Assembly (NCBI RefSeq): GCF_013370205.1
Contig: NZ_JABWGV010000002.1
Coordinates: 248,001 to 312,000, forward strand
Direction: 5' to 3'
DNA from: Qipengyuania atrilutea
GTDB lineage: Bacteria > Pseudomonadota > Alphaproteobacteria > Sphingomonadales > Sphingomonadaceae
Length of the DNA stretch: 64,000 bases
In this document: piece after piece, positions 17,153 to 25,834 of the stretch
How the letters are laid out: every line of letters starts with the position of its first letter
Numbering within the stretch: the first letter of the stretch is position 1
Program-made: the position numbers and the translations under genes
Notes under the pieces: generated by a model
Databases searched by the model: none
What the model saw: only the letters and a program-made list of their open reading frames with translations
What the model was told of the DNA's origin: nothing

Positions 17153-17584
17153 CTAGCTGCTGCCGAAGCTGCGATACTTTTGGTTGCCCACGATGCCGAA
17201 TTTGGTGACGCCACTGCGCTTGATGACGTCGAGCGCGCGTACCGCGGCGTCGTAGCTTGCGAGCGCCGCCGGCTCGAACTGCAGTTCAGGTTCAACGGCG
17301 AGTGCGCGAGTCTGCGCAAGTCCGAGTGCCAATTCTTCATTCGTTATCGGCTGTCCATTCCAGAACAACTGGTCGGCGGCATTGATACTGACGAGGTTCT
17401 TCAGCGGGTTCGGAGGCGGCGGGGTGCAGTCGTTGCACTGCGGCAAATCGATATCGGTCGAGTGGGTGGCGACCGGTATGGTGATGATGAACATCACGAG
17501 GAGGACCAGCAGAACGTCGATCAGCGGCGTGGTGTTGAGATCGGAGAGCGGTGCGGACGAAGCGGCGACAGATGACTGCGACAT
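17153..17584 (-). CDS. exbD: ExbD/TolR-family biopolymer transporter (third copy)
   Basis: A 143-residue protein with a short cytoplasmic N-terminus, the single ExbD transmembrane segment carrying the conserved aspartate (NTTPLIDVLLVLLVMFIITIPV), and a periplasmic domain. It is very similar to the next ExbD, with identical phrases such as SGVTKFG and KYRSFG at the C-terminus, so the two appear to be tandem duplicates. It lies beyond a terminator, with 162 bases between it and the rest of the cluster, and may have its own promoter. It converges on the helicase gene. Confidence 0.88.
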   Translation of the reverse strand: MSQSSVAASSAPLSDLNTTPLIDVLLVLLVMFIITIPVATHSTDIDLPQCNDCTPPPPNPLKNLVSINAADQLFWNGQPITNEELALGLAQTRALAVEPELQFEPAALASYDAAVRALDVIKRSGVTKFGIVGNQKYRSFGSS

Positions 17585-17695
17585 GGAATGCTCCTCTCGA
17601 TTGAAGATGTAATAACATCACGTGCCCGAGAATATGTCAAGCTGAGGGGAGTGTTGAACTGCTCGTCGCGGTCAGCGTGCTCATCCGCCGGATAC

Positions 17696-17721
17696 AAAAA
17701 GGGACGGATCGCTCCGCCCCC
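17696..17721 (-). terminator. Rho-independent terminator inside the exbD cluster
   Basis: On the minus strand, GGGGCGGA pairs with TCCGTCCC (8 bp with one G-T) around GCGA and is followed by TTTTT. It lies after the second exbD and before the third. Confidence 0.75.
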
Positions 17722-17746
17722 TTCTTCGTCAGATTTGTAAGTTCTT

Positions 17747-18205
17747 TTAGCCGCCGGTCGGGTTGGCCGGACCGCCGGTACCGAAGCTGCGGTACTTCTC
17801 GTTCCCGACGAAGCCGAACTTGGTCACGCCGGAGCCCTTGATGATATTCAGGACGCGGATCGACTTGTCGTAACTGGCGCGTGCCTCCGGCTCGAACTGA
17901 AGTTCGGGTTCCGGATTGATGCTCGTCGTCAATTGCAGATTGCGAAGCAATTCGCCCTCGTCGATCGTGTCGCCGTTCCAGAAGATTTCGTCCTGCGGGG
18001 ACAGGACGACCTTGTTCTTGACCGGATCGATTAATTCTTCCGGTGGGTTGGGATTGGGCTGCGGCAGATCGATGTTCACCGCATGGGTCGCCACCGGGAT
18101 GGTGATGATGAACATGATGAGCAGAACGAGCATGACGTCGATAAGCGGCGTCGTGTTCATTTCCATCATCGGCGATCCATCGTCCTTGCCGCCTGACATT
18201 GCCAT
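17747..18205 (-). CDS. exbD: ExbD/TolR-family biopolymer transporter (second copy)
   Basis: A 152-residue ExbD with the conserved TM aspartate in NTTPLIDVMLVLLIMFIITIPVATHAVNIDLPQ and a periplasmic domain ending KYRSFGTGGPANPTGG. It forms, with ExbB and TonB, the inner-membrane motor that uses the proton gradient to energise outer-membrane receptors. It is most similar to the exbD further downstream, and follows the 176-residue ExbD gene after 37 bases. Confidence 0.9.
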   Translation of the reverse strand: MAMSGGKDDGSPMMEMNTTPLIDVMLVLLIMFIITIPVATHAVNIDLPQPNPNPPEELIDPVKNKVVLSPQDEIFWNGDTIDEGELLRNLQLTTSINPEPELQFEPEARASYDKSIRVLNIIKGSGVTKFGFVGNEKYRSFGTGGPANPTGG

Positions 18206-18242
18206 GATTGTAACTCCTGAAAGTGTCTTTGCTTATCGCAGC

Positions 18243-18773
18243 TTAATTCGGATCGACCGGGTTCGAGATGAAACCGACCGTCGGATAGCCCGCCGTCTGC
18301 ACATTGAAGATGGCCCCGGCGATGCACTGCCACGGTGCGTTTTCATCACCCCGAATATGAACCTGGGGAATCAGGTCGGGCTCTTGCATGATGGCTTCGG
18401 CACCGCCTGCGCGTGTGACGATCGCATCGAGCCGTTCGAACGAGCGGTCGTAAAGCTCTTCGGACGTGACCGGAGTGATGTTGTTGAAATACACCCGGCA
18501 CTCGCCGGTCCGCGACGCGCCTTGATAGCCCGGTTCACCGGCACTCAGGCCAGCTTCGTCGGTCGTGCTGACGGTAAGCAGCAGGTTCTCGACCTTATCC
18601 TTCGATTCGACGGTTTCCAGGATGGGAATTTCCAACTGGTCGATCGTCTGGATCGCGACCGGGACCGCGATGAGGAAGATGATGAGAAGCACGAGCATCA
18701 CGTCCACCAGCGGGGTGGTGTTGATGTCCGACATTGGGGTTTCAGCGCCCCCGCCTCCGGTAGAAATTGCCAT
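18243..18773 (-). CDS. exbD: ExbD/TolR-family biopolymer transporter (first, divergent copy)
   Basis: A 176-residue ExbD with the TM motif DINTTPLVDVMLVLLIIFLIAVPVAIQ. The periplasmic domain differs from the other two copies: it is longer, contains RTGECRVYFNNI and ends IFNVQTAGYPTVGFISNPVDPN. This suggests specialisation rather than redundancy. It follows exbB by 90 bases in the tonB-exbB-exbD-exbD order. Confidence 0.88.
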   Translation of the reverse strand: MAISTGGGGAETPMSDINTTPLVDVMLVLLIIFLIAVPVAIQTIDQLEIPILETVESKDKVENLLLTVSTTDEAGLSAGEPGYQGASRTGECRVYFNNITPVTSEELYDRSFERLDAIVTRAGGAEAIMQEPDLIPQVHIRGDENAPWQCIAGAIFNVQTAGYPTVGFISNPVDPN

Positions 18774-18863
18774 TATTAGGTCCTGTCCGGCTTCATCGTG
18801 TCAGTTCGTCTAGTGCCCGGCCGAGGCGTAAGTACCCCGGCCGGCATCCGCTTGCCGTAGCGC

Positions 18864-19709
18864 TTAGCGCTTCGGCGTCGTGGTAGTGGTCGTGGTCGTA
18901 CCGCCAGTCGTCGTGGTGGTCGAACCGGTCTTCGTTGCAGTCGCGCTCGATGCCGGAGCCGTACGAGCAGCCTTGCCGGCCTGCTGTGTTGACGTTGCCG
19001 TCATGGTGTTCGGACGAACCGCACCCTTGGAATTGATGTTCGCAAGAATGTCGGTCGAGAAACCGCTGAGCAGTTCGGCGATCCGCTTGTTGCGGCTCTG
19101 CAGCCAGTTGTAGGCCAGCACGGCAGGCACAGCAACGAGCAGACCGATCGCGGTCATGATCAGTGCTTCACCAACCGGACCTGCGACCTTGTCGATCGAA
19201 GCCGAACCGGCGATGCCGATGTTGATGAGTGCGCGGTAGATACCGATCACCGTACCGAGCAGGCCAACGAACGGGGCCGTTGCACCAACCGATGCGAGGA
19301 ACGGCAGGCCGCCTGCAAGCTTCGAGTTGATCGAGGCTTCGCTGCGGGCGAGCGAGCCGTGCATCCAGTCGTGCGCTTCCATGCTGTCGGTCATCTTGCC
19401 GTGCTGGTCTTCAGCGGCAATCGCATCGTCGACGATCTGGCGCCATGCGCTGTCCTTGTCCAGTTTCGTCGCGCCTTCCTTGATGGAATTGGTGCGCCAG
19501 AAGCTGGTGCGGACGTTCTTGTACTGGTTGAAGACCTTCTGCTGTTCGATCCACTTGGTGATGAGGATGTAGAACGATCCGACGGACATGATGACCAGAA
19601 CGGCAAGAATGGACCAGGCGATCGGGCCGCCCTCTTCCATTGCCTGGACGAAGCCGAACGCGTTTTCGGGCGCCTCCGGGGCAGCAGTGGCAATGAGATT
19701 GATGAACAT
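18864..19709 (-). CDS. exbB: ExbB/TolQ/MotA-family proton channel protein
   Basis: A 281-residue protein with three transmembrane segments (about 33-53, 137-160 and 180-202) and the MotA/TolQ/ExbB pore motif (LPFLASVGATAPFVGLLGTVIGIYRAL, GPVGEALIMTAIGLLVAVPAVLAYNWL). It forms the channel of the TonB energising complex. The C-terminal 40 residues are an unusual Thr/Ala/Ser-rich tail that includes a run of eight threonines. It lies between tonB and the exbD genes. Confidence 0.9.
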   Translation of the reverse strand: MFINLIATAAPEAPENAFGFVQAMEEGGPIAWSILAVLVIMSVGSFYILITKWIEQQKVFNQYKNVRTSFWRTNSIKEGATKLDKDSAWRQIVDDAIAAEDQHGKMTDSMEAHDWMHGSLARSEASINSKLAGGLPFLASVGATAPFVGLLGTVIGIYRALINIGIAGSASIDKVAGPVGEALIMTAIGLLVAVPAVLAYNWLQSRNKRIAELLSGFSTDILANINSKGAVRPNTMTATSTQQAGKAARTAPASSATATKTGSTTTTTGGTTTTTTTTPKR

Positions 19710-19759
19710 GAACGATTCCTTTGTGAGAATAAGTTTTCAAATACGTGATGTCGTGCCGG

Positions 19760-20461
19760 TCATTCCGGAAGCACGTAACGGATGGCCTCGGTAAGCGTAC
19801 TCGAAATTGCGTTACCTGCTGGGTTAAGCGCCGGATTGTAGCGTCCATAGCGTTGCATCACGCGGCAGGCCGCATCGTCGAGCGCGCTCGATCCGGACGA
19901 ACCGACGACTGAACAAGCCGAAACACGTCCGTTAGCTCCAACTGTGATCCGCATCCGAACGGTCCCTTCCTCTTCGCGGCGCAAAGCCGCCGTCGGATAA
20001 TCGTTCTGGAACTGTGCGCCCCAACGCTGGAAGTTGTCGCGCGACGCTGCACGAGCCTGCGAGGGCGGCGGCGGCGGGGGAGGCGGTGCGGGCGGGGGAG
20101 CCGGCGGCGCTGGTGGAGCAGGCGGCGGGATCCGAAATGCCGGCGGTGCGGGCGGCGGAATCGTTGTCTGCGTCCGAATAGGCGGAGGGTTGGTCGCCAC
20201 ATTGACAGGTGGCGGCGGAGCGACCGGCGGGGGAGGCGAAGTCGGGGTCTCCGGCTGCGGCTCCGGGGGCGGGGGCTCTTCCTCGGGTTCGGGGGGCGGT
20301 GGTTCGTCCACGTCGACGGTGGTCACACGCTCTACGACCTTCTTGGCGGCTTCGAAAGCCAGGCCGGTGACGAGCGTGTAACCGATGACGACATGGATGA
20401 TCGCAACTATGATGAGCGCAATAATGCGGTTCGAGCTCATCTGTTGGTCTGCATAGGCCAT
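19760..20461 (-). CDS. tonB: TonB energy transducer
   Basis: A 233-residue protein with an N-terminal transmembrane anchor (IIALIIVAIIHVVIGYTLVTGL), a Pro/Glu-rich periplasmic spanning region from about 50 to 140 and a C-terminal TonB domain from about 150 (YPTAALRREEEGTVRMRITVGANGRVSACSVVGSSGSSALDDAA). It transmits the force of ExbB/ExbD to TonB-dependent receptors. It is the first gene of the cluster. Confidence 0.93.
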   Translation of the reverse strand: MAYADQQMSSNRIIALIIVAIIHVVIGYTLVTGLAFEAAKKVVERVTTVDVDEPPPPEPEEEPPPPEPQPETPTSPPPPVAPPPPVNVATNPPPIRTQTTIPPPAPPAFRIPPPAPPAPPAPPPAPPPPPPPPSQARAASRDNFQRWGAQFQNDYPTAALRREEEGTVRMRITVGANGRVSACSVVGSSGSSALDDAACRVMQRYGRYNPALNPAGNAISSTLTEAIRYVLPE

Positions 20462-20807
20462 TCGGTCGGATCACTCCATTTACTGCTGCCGGACCCGGTC
20501 CAGCGAACTATCCGCGGATAGAGAGACTTTCCATAATGCCCTCGACCCGCATTTACTCAGTATTTACCAATCGGGGCGAAAAGCAAGACGGACCGCGTCC
20601 GCCGAAGTTCCTTCGCTCCGATAGCTGAGCACGGGGATTTGTGTCATTATTGTGTCCCCGAGCGCTGCAAGTCTTAGCCACGATAAGCTAGGCGCGCAAA
20701 TGCTTTGTCCGACTATACCCCGCCGCAATCCGCTCAAAATGGAACGAGCAGACTGCGTGCAGGTTAGTTCAGCTACGATCAATTACGCTTTGCGCAGGGG
20801 TAAAGTC
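20462..20807. other. Divergent intergenic region (346 bp)
   Basis: This stretch separates the tonB start from the secreted-protein start and must hold promoters for both. It is less GC-rich than its neighbours. I saw no convincing Fur box, tRNA, hairpin terminator or coding ORF; a minus-strand frame of 72 codons here lacks coding character. Confidence 0.5.
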
Positions 20808-21680
20808 ATGAAATCGAACCAGCCTTCTCGCCGCGCTTTTCGTAGCGCTAACATCTTTGCTCTCGGCCTTACGCTATCCGCATCGCTAGCGGTGTGGGGA
20901 GTCCCGGTCGCGGCACAGGAAACTGCAGCGCCGCCCTCGCTGACTTATGCCGACCTCGTCGATTTGGCTGAGGATGCGCCGCTGGTGATCCGCGCCCGGA
21001 TAACGGACCAGGCGCGGGTGAAAGCGGAACGTGCACCGGGCCTCGCGCCCGGATATGCACGGCTGTACCTCGAAGCGGAAACGACCGCGCTCATTTCCGG
21101 CAATGCGCCGATCGGCGAATCCCTCAAGTATCTCGTCGATGTCCCGCTGAATGCGAAGGGGAAGGCGCCTAAGCTCAAGAAGCAGGACGTTATCCTGTTC
21201 GCCCGCACCGTGCCGGGCCGCCCCGGCGAAATCCAACTGGTAGAGAAAGGCGCGCAGCTTTCCTGGAGCGAAACGCTGAGTTCGCGGCTACGGCCGATTC
21301 TTGCCGAGCTCGCGTCGGCAGACACGCCGCCGGTCGTTACCGGCGTTCGCGATGCACTATCGGTGAGGGGCAACCTCGTCGGCGAATCGGAAACGCAGTT
21401 CTTCCTCATGACGGAGAACGACATGCCGGTATCAATGACGGTTCTGCGCCGTCCGAACCAACCGGTTCGCTGGGGCGTATCGTGGACCGAACTCGTCGAT
21501 CAGTCCGCCGGAACAGTACAGCCCGAGACAATTGCGTGGTACCGTCTTGCCTGTTCGCTGCCGCAGACTTTGCCGCAGGACGCGAACCTAGCCCGCGACG
21601 GCGAAGCTCGCATGCGCGCGGCGCAGGACTACGCTTATGTAATGCGCGAACTCGGAGAGTGCCGCCGAACCCGCGGCTAA
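20808..21680 (+). CDS. Secreted protein of unknown function
   Basis: A 290-residue protein with a signal peptide ending near VPVAAQETA (about residue 36). The mature part starts SLTYADLVDLAEDAPLVIRARI and contains strand-like phrases (YARLYLEAETTALISG, KKQDVILFARTVPG), consistent with a small beta domain, then a helical C-terminus with Cys residues (LACSLP, ELGECRRTRG). I do not recognise a family function. It stands alone between tonB and hom. Confidence 0.7.
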   Translation: MKSNQPSRRAFRSANIFALGLTLSASLAVWGVPVAAQETAAPPSLTYADLVDLAEDAPLVIRARITDQARVKAERAPGLAPGYARLYLEAETTALISGNAPIGESLKYLVDVPLNAKGKAPKLKKQDVILFARTVPGRPGEIQLVEKGAQLSWSETLSSRLRPILAELASADTPPVVTGVRDALSVRGNLVGESETQFFLMTENDMPVSMTVLRRPNQPVRWGVSWTELVDQSAGTVQPETIAWYRLACSLPQTLPQDANLARDGEARMRAAQDYAYVMRELGECRRTRG

Positions 21681-21806
21681 GCATCGCCCAAGCGCGCGTC
21701 AGGCAAACCCGGCTTTTGGCCGGGCCAAGACAAACTGGCTCCAATGCGTCTCGCCGTCACGTTAGGGGCGTTGTCACTCTTAACGGCTGAGACGGGACCG
21801 ATCGAC

Positions 21807-23150
21807 ATGGCTGACAACTCGCGCAAGGCCGCGCTGCCTCCGCTGCGGATAGCCCTTGCGGGCCTCGGCACGGTGGGAACCGGTGTTATTCGCCTGCTCG
21901 AAGCGAACGGGGCCATGGTTGCCGCCCGGGCTGGACGCGACATGCGAATCGTGGCCGTCAGCGCCCGGGAACGCAGCCGCGACCGCGGGATCGATCTGTC
22001 GCGCTACGACTGGCACGACGATATGACCGAAATGCCCGCGCGCGAGGACGTGGACGCTGTGGTGGAACTCGTTGGCGGGTCCGATGGCCCCGCCTTGACC
22101 CTTGCTCGCCGTACGCTCGGCGCTGGCAAATCGCTCGTTACCGCGAACAAGGCCATGGTCGCACATCACGGTCTCGACCTGGCCGAACTCGCTGCTCAGA
22201 ACGGGGCTGCGCTGAAATTCGAGGCTGCGGTGGCCGGGGGCATTCCGGTCGTCAAAGGCCTGCGCGAAGGCGCTGCAGCGAATGCGATCGAGCAGATCTA
22301 CGGCATCCTCAACGGCACGAGCAATTTCATCCTCTCGGCGATGGAGGACACCGGCGCCGATTTCGACGAAATGCTGGCGAGCGCGCAAGAACGCGGCTTT
22401 GCCGAAGCCGACCCGACCTTCGACATCGAGGGCGTGGATGCGGCGCACAAACTGGCAATTCTGGCTGCGATCGCGTTCGGGTGCCGGATCGATTTCGCCT
22501 CCGTCGAAACGCAGGGCATATCTCGGGTGCGCGCAGCCGACATCCGGCAAGCCGCAACGCTCGGCTTCGCGATCCGCCTGATCGGCATGGCCGATACCGA
22601 AGAGCAGGAAGGCATGACCAAGCTGCTTCAGCGCGTGCGCCCGTGCCTCGTTCCCAAGGACCATCCGCTCGCGGCGGTCGACGGGCCGACCAATGCGGTC
22701 GTGACCGAAGGCAATTTCTCCGGGCGCCTTCTGTTCCAAGGCGCCGGTGCAGGGGACGGTCCTACGGCGAGCGCGGTGGTAGCGGACCTGATCGACCTTG
22801 CACGCGGCGAGGCGGGCGGAGAAACAAGTGCGCCGTTCTCGGTTCCGGTCGCCGATCTTAAAGCGATGCCGCCAGCCGATCCGAGCGGACGGAAGGGGCG
22901 GACCTACCTCCGCTTCACCGTCTACGACCGCCCCGGCGTGCTTGCGGAAATTACCGCGGCCATGCGCGATGCGGAGGTGTCGATCGAAAGCCTTATCCAG
23001 GAAGGGCGCTCAGACGATGGCAGCGAAGTGCTCGTCGCGATGGTCACGCACGAAGGTCCGGAGGGCTGCGTGACGAAGGCGATCGAGCTGCTCGCCGATG
23101 CCGAAGGTCTTACTGCTCCGCCTCTGGTGATGCCGATCCTTCAGGCGTAG
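21807..23150 (+). CDS. hom: Homoserine dehydrogenase
   Basis: A 447-residue enzyme reducing aspartate semialdehyde to homoserine for threonine and methionine. The NAD(P)-binding motif is LRIALAGLGTVGTGVIRLL; the catalytic and substrate region includes VTANKAMVAHHGLDLAELAA, GGIPVVKGLREG and YGILNGTSNFILSAM, and a C-terminal ACT domain (from about 360; FTVYDRPGVLAEITAAMRD) gives feedback control. The start at 21807 (MADNSRKAALPPLR) fits homologues better than a frame extending 21 codons upstream. Its 3' end overlaps the convergent gene by 41 bases. Confidence 0.95.
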   Translation: MADNSRKAALPPLRIALAGLGTVGTGVIRLLEANGAMVAARAGRDMRIVAVSARERSRDRGIDLSRYDWHDDMTEMPAREDVDAVVELVGGSDGPALTLARRTLGAGKSLVTANKAMVAHHGLDLAELAAQNGAALKFEAAVAGGIPVVKGLREGAAANAIEQIYGILNGTSNFILSAMEDTGADFDEMLASAQERGFAEADPTFDIEGVDAAHKLAILAAIAFGCRIDFASVETQGISRVRAADIRQAATLGFAIRLIGMADTEEQEGMTKLLQRVRPCLVPKDHPLAAVDGPTNAVVTEGNFSGRLLFQGAGAGDGPTASAVVADLIDLARGEAGGETSAPFSVPVADLKAMPPADPSGRKGRTYLRFTVYDRPGVLAEITAAMRDAEVSIESLIQEGRSDDGSEVLVAMVTHEGPEGCVTKAIELLADAEGLTAPPLVMPILQA

Positions 23151-23670
23151 CTGCGCTGTTTTCCGGCCGGACCGGCGCTACGTCGCGTCCGAGCGGCGGC
23201 AGACCGCGCGCAATCCGGTCCGCATCCGAACCCGGCGGAGCATCGGGTAGCGTGTCGAAATCGATGATGTAGGCGGGCGGCGGCACGCTGCCGACCCGCA
23301 CGCATCCTGCCGGCCAGCCCTGATCGTGACAGTCGGAAATAAAGTCCGGCGTTTTTGGATTGCCCTCGTTCATCGTCTCCTCGGCGTAGCGTTTGGTCGC
23401 TTCGCTCGGCGTTACCAGCCGGTACTCGGACTGGTCGCCCAATCGGCGACAAACGATGATCTCGCCGGTGATGGTCGCGGCATCCTGCTCCACCCGGCAC
23501 TCTTCGTTCGGCGGTGGAGGACCGTAGGCGTCGCGCGCCTCGTCGATCGCCTGCTCGGCCGTATTGGCGGCGGGCGGCGGTGTTTCCTGCGCGCCGAGCG
23601 GTGCCGACGCAAAAACAGTCAGTGCCATTGCGGGAAGCAGGCGGATGCGAGTTGCGGCACTGCTCGACAT
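23110..23670 (-). CDS. Secreted protein of unknown function
   Basis: A 186-residue protein with a signal peptide (LLPAMALTVFASAPLGAQ-ET). The mature region has Cys in ECRVEQDA, IIVCRRLG, SDCHDQGWPAGCVRVG, then a Pro-rich tail (PPAYIIDFDTLPDAPPG). I recognise no named domain. The cysteines suggest an oxidised extracytoplasmic protein. Its 3' end overlaps the 3' end of hom. Confidence 0.7.
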   Translation of the reverse strand: MSSSAATRIRLLPAMALTVFASAPLGAQETPPPAANTAEQAIDEARDAYGPPPPNEECRVEQDAATITGEIIVCRRLGDQSEYRLVTPSEATKRYAEETMNEGNPKTPDFISDCHDQGWPAGCVRVGSVPPPAYIIDFDTLPDAPPGSDADRIARGLPPLGRDVAPVRPENSAATPEGSASPEAEQ

Positions 23671-23737
23671 TCACTCTTCCCCCGTTTACCGCCCACCGGC
23701 AATCAACCAGCATCGCTACTTCGGGACTGAATTCATT

Positions 23738-24736
23738 ATGAATGCTTCAAAAAATGCGAGCGACAATCCGCTCGACCGTGTGCTCGTTCTGGAGATGGTC
23801 CGCGTGACCGAAGCTGCCGCGGTTGCCGCCTCCAAACTCATCGGGCGCGGCGACGAGAAAGCGGCCGACGCCGCCGCTGTCGAAGCGATGCGCGAGGCGT
23901 TCGACACGCTCTATATGGACGGCACGGTGGTAATCGGCGAAGGCGAACGCGACGAAGCTCCGATGCTTTATATCGGCGAGAAGGTCGGCGGCGCACCGGG
24001 CCGGGGCCCCAAGATCGACATCGCGCTCGACCCGCTCGAAGGTACGACCATTACCGCGAAAGCCGGACCCAATGCTCTGGCGGTGTTGGCAGCGGCGGAG
24101 GAAGGCTGCCTGCTCAACGCGCCCGATGTCTACATGGACAAGCTGGCGGTGGGGCCGGGCTATCCTGAAGGCGTCATCGACCTCGCCAAATCGCCGACCG
24201 AGAACGTGAAGTCGGTCGCGGCGGCCAAGGGCGTCGAGCCGCACGAGATCATCGTCTGCGTTCTCGATCGGCCGCGTCATAGCGACCTCATCGCGGAACT
24301 GCGCGGCATCGGCTGCGGCGTGGTACTGATCGGCGACGGCGATGTCGCGGGCGTGATCGCGACGACCGACGAAGATACCACGATCGACATGTATATGGGA
24401 CAGGGCGGCGCGCCGGAAGGCGTATTGGCGGCAGCGGCGTTGCGCTGTGTCGGCGGCCAGTTCAACGGCCGGCTGCTGTTCCGCAACGAAGACGAGAAGG
24501 CCCGTGCGAGAAAATGGGGTATCGAGGACCTCGACCGCATTTACAAGCTGAATGATCTGGCGAAGGGCGACTGCATCTTCGCCGCGACCGGCGTTACCGA
24601 CGGCTCCCTGCTGCAAGGCGTCAAGCGCCTACGCGGCGGCAGGATGACGACCGAAAGCGTGGTCATGCGCGCCTCGTCCGGCACGGTTCGCTGGATCAAG
24701 GGCGAGCACCGCGGAACCCCCACGCTCACGAGCTGA
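23738..24736 (+). CDS. glpX: Class II fructose-1,6-bisphosphatase
   Basis: A 332-residue GlpX-type phosphatase converting fructose-1,6-bisphosphate to fructose-6-phosphate in gluconeogenesis. Family motifs are EAAAVAASKLIGRGDEKAADAAAVEAM near the start, VVIGEGERDEAPMLYIGE, IALDPLEGTTITAKAGPNALAV and the GGAPEGVLAAAALRCVGGQ segment. The start at 23738 gives the family's standard N-terminus; upstream sequence in frame is antisense to the secreted-protein gene. Confidence 0.93.
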   Translation: MNASKNASDNPLDRVLVLEMVRVTEAAAVAASKLIGRGDEKAADAAAVEAMREAFDTLYMDGTVVIGEGERDEAPMLYIGEKVGGAPGRGPKIDIALDPLEGTTITAKAGPNALAVLAAAEEGCLLNAPDVYMDKLAVGPGYPEGVIDLAKSPTENVKSVAAAKGVEPHEIIVCVLDRPRHSDLIAELRGIGCGVVLIGDGDVAGVIATTDEDTTIDMYMGQGGAPEGVLAAAALRCVGGQFNGRLLFRNEDEKARARKWGIEDLDRIYKLNDLAKGDCIFAATGVTDGSLLQGVKRLRGGRMTTESVVMRASSGTVRWIKGEHRGTPTLTS

Positions 24737-24856
24737 AGGGATGCCTAACGCGCGCGCTGTCCACGGCTAGGCAAGTAGAGGTCGTTGCGGGAGAGCGGGT
24801 GCGGCGATAGGCACTTTTCCTCCGCCGCATCGAAGACAACAGGATTCTCCCTCAGC

Positions 24857-25792
24857 ATGAAGATCATGGCCGCCAATTCGAACCTCCCGCTGGCACGCGC
24901 CATCGCGGGCTATCTCGAAATGCCGCTGTGCGATGCGAGCGTGCGCCGGTTCGCGGACGAGGAAATCTTCGTCGAAATCCACGAGAACGTGCGCGGCGAG
25001 GATGTATTCGTCGTCCAGTCGACGAGCTTTCCGGCGAACGACAACCTGATGGAACTGCTGATCTGCATCGATGCGCTGCGCCGCGCTTCGGCCCGACGGA
25101 TCACGGCGGTCGTGCCCTATTTCGGCTATGCGCGGCAGGACCGGAAGCCCGGTCCGCGCACGCCGATCAGTGCGAAGCTGGTCGCCAATCTCATCACGCA
25201 GGCCGGTGCCGACCGCGTGCTGTCTGTCGATTTGCACGCAGGACAGATCCAGGGCTTCTTCGATATTCCGACCGACAACCTTTACGCCGCGCCTGTAATG
25301 GCTGCGGACATTCAGGCGCGCTACGGCGATCAAGATCTGATGGTCGTCAGCCCCGACGTCGGCGGCGTGGTCCGCGCCCGGGCTCTGGCGAAGCGGCTCG
25401 ACAATGCGCCGCTCGCCATCGTCGACAAGCGCCGCGACCGGCCGGGCGAATCGGAAGTGATGAACATCATCGGCGACGTTTCGGGGCGGCACTGCATCCT
25501 GATCGACGACATCATCGATTCGGGCGGCACGCTATGCAACGCAGCGCAGGCGCTGCTCGACAGCGGCGCGGCGAGCGTTGCCGCCTATATCACCCACGGC
25601 GTGTTATCAGGTGGAGCGGTCGCGCGCGTGGACAAGAGCGCGCTCAAGGAACTGGTCATTACCGATACGATCCGTCCGACAGACGATTCGGTTGATTCGC
25701 AGCAGATCCGCATTCTCACCATCGCGCCGCTGATCGGCGAGGCCGTGCGCCGCATCGCCGACGAATCGAGCGTTTCCAGCCTGTTCGACTGA
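24857..25792 (+). CDS. prs: Ribose-phosphate pyrophosphokinase (PRPP synthetase)
   Basis: A 311-residue enzyme making PRPP from ribose-5-phosphate and ATP for nucleotide, histidine and tryptophan synthesis. Motifs: [61 protein letters not shown], and the PRPP-binding loop [19 protein letters not shown]. The ATG used ([17 protein letters not shown]) matches family length. Confidence 0.95.
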   Translation: MKIMAANSNLPLARAIAGYLEMPLCDASVRRFADEEIFVEIHENVRGEDVFVVQSTSFPANDNLMELLICIDALRRASARRITAVVPYFGYARQDRKPGPRTPISAKLVANLITQAGADRVLSVDLHAGQIQGFFDIPTDNLYAAPVMAADIQARYGDQDLMVVSPDVGGVVRARALAKRLDNAPLAIVDKRRDRPGESEVMNIIGDVSGRHCILIDDIIDSGGTLCNAAQALLDSGAASVAAYITHGVLSGGAVARVDKSALKELVITDTIRPTDDSVDSQQIRILTIAPLIGEAVRRIADESSVSSLFD

Positions 25793-25834
25793 GCGCGGCT
25801 TGACCCTGCCCCGCGCGCCAGCGATGGCAGGTGC

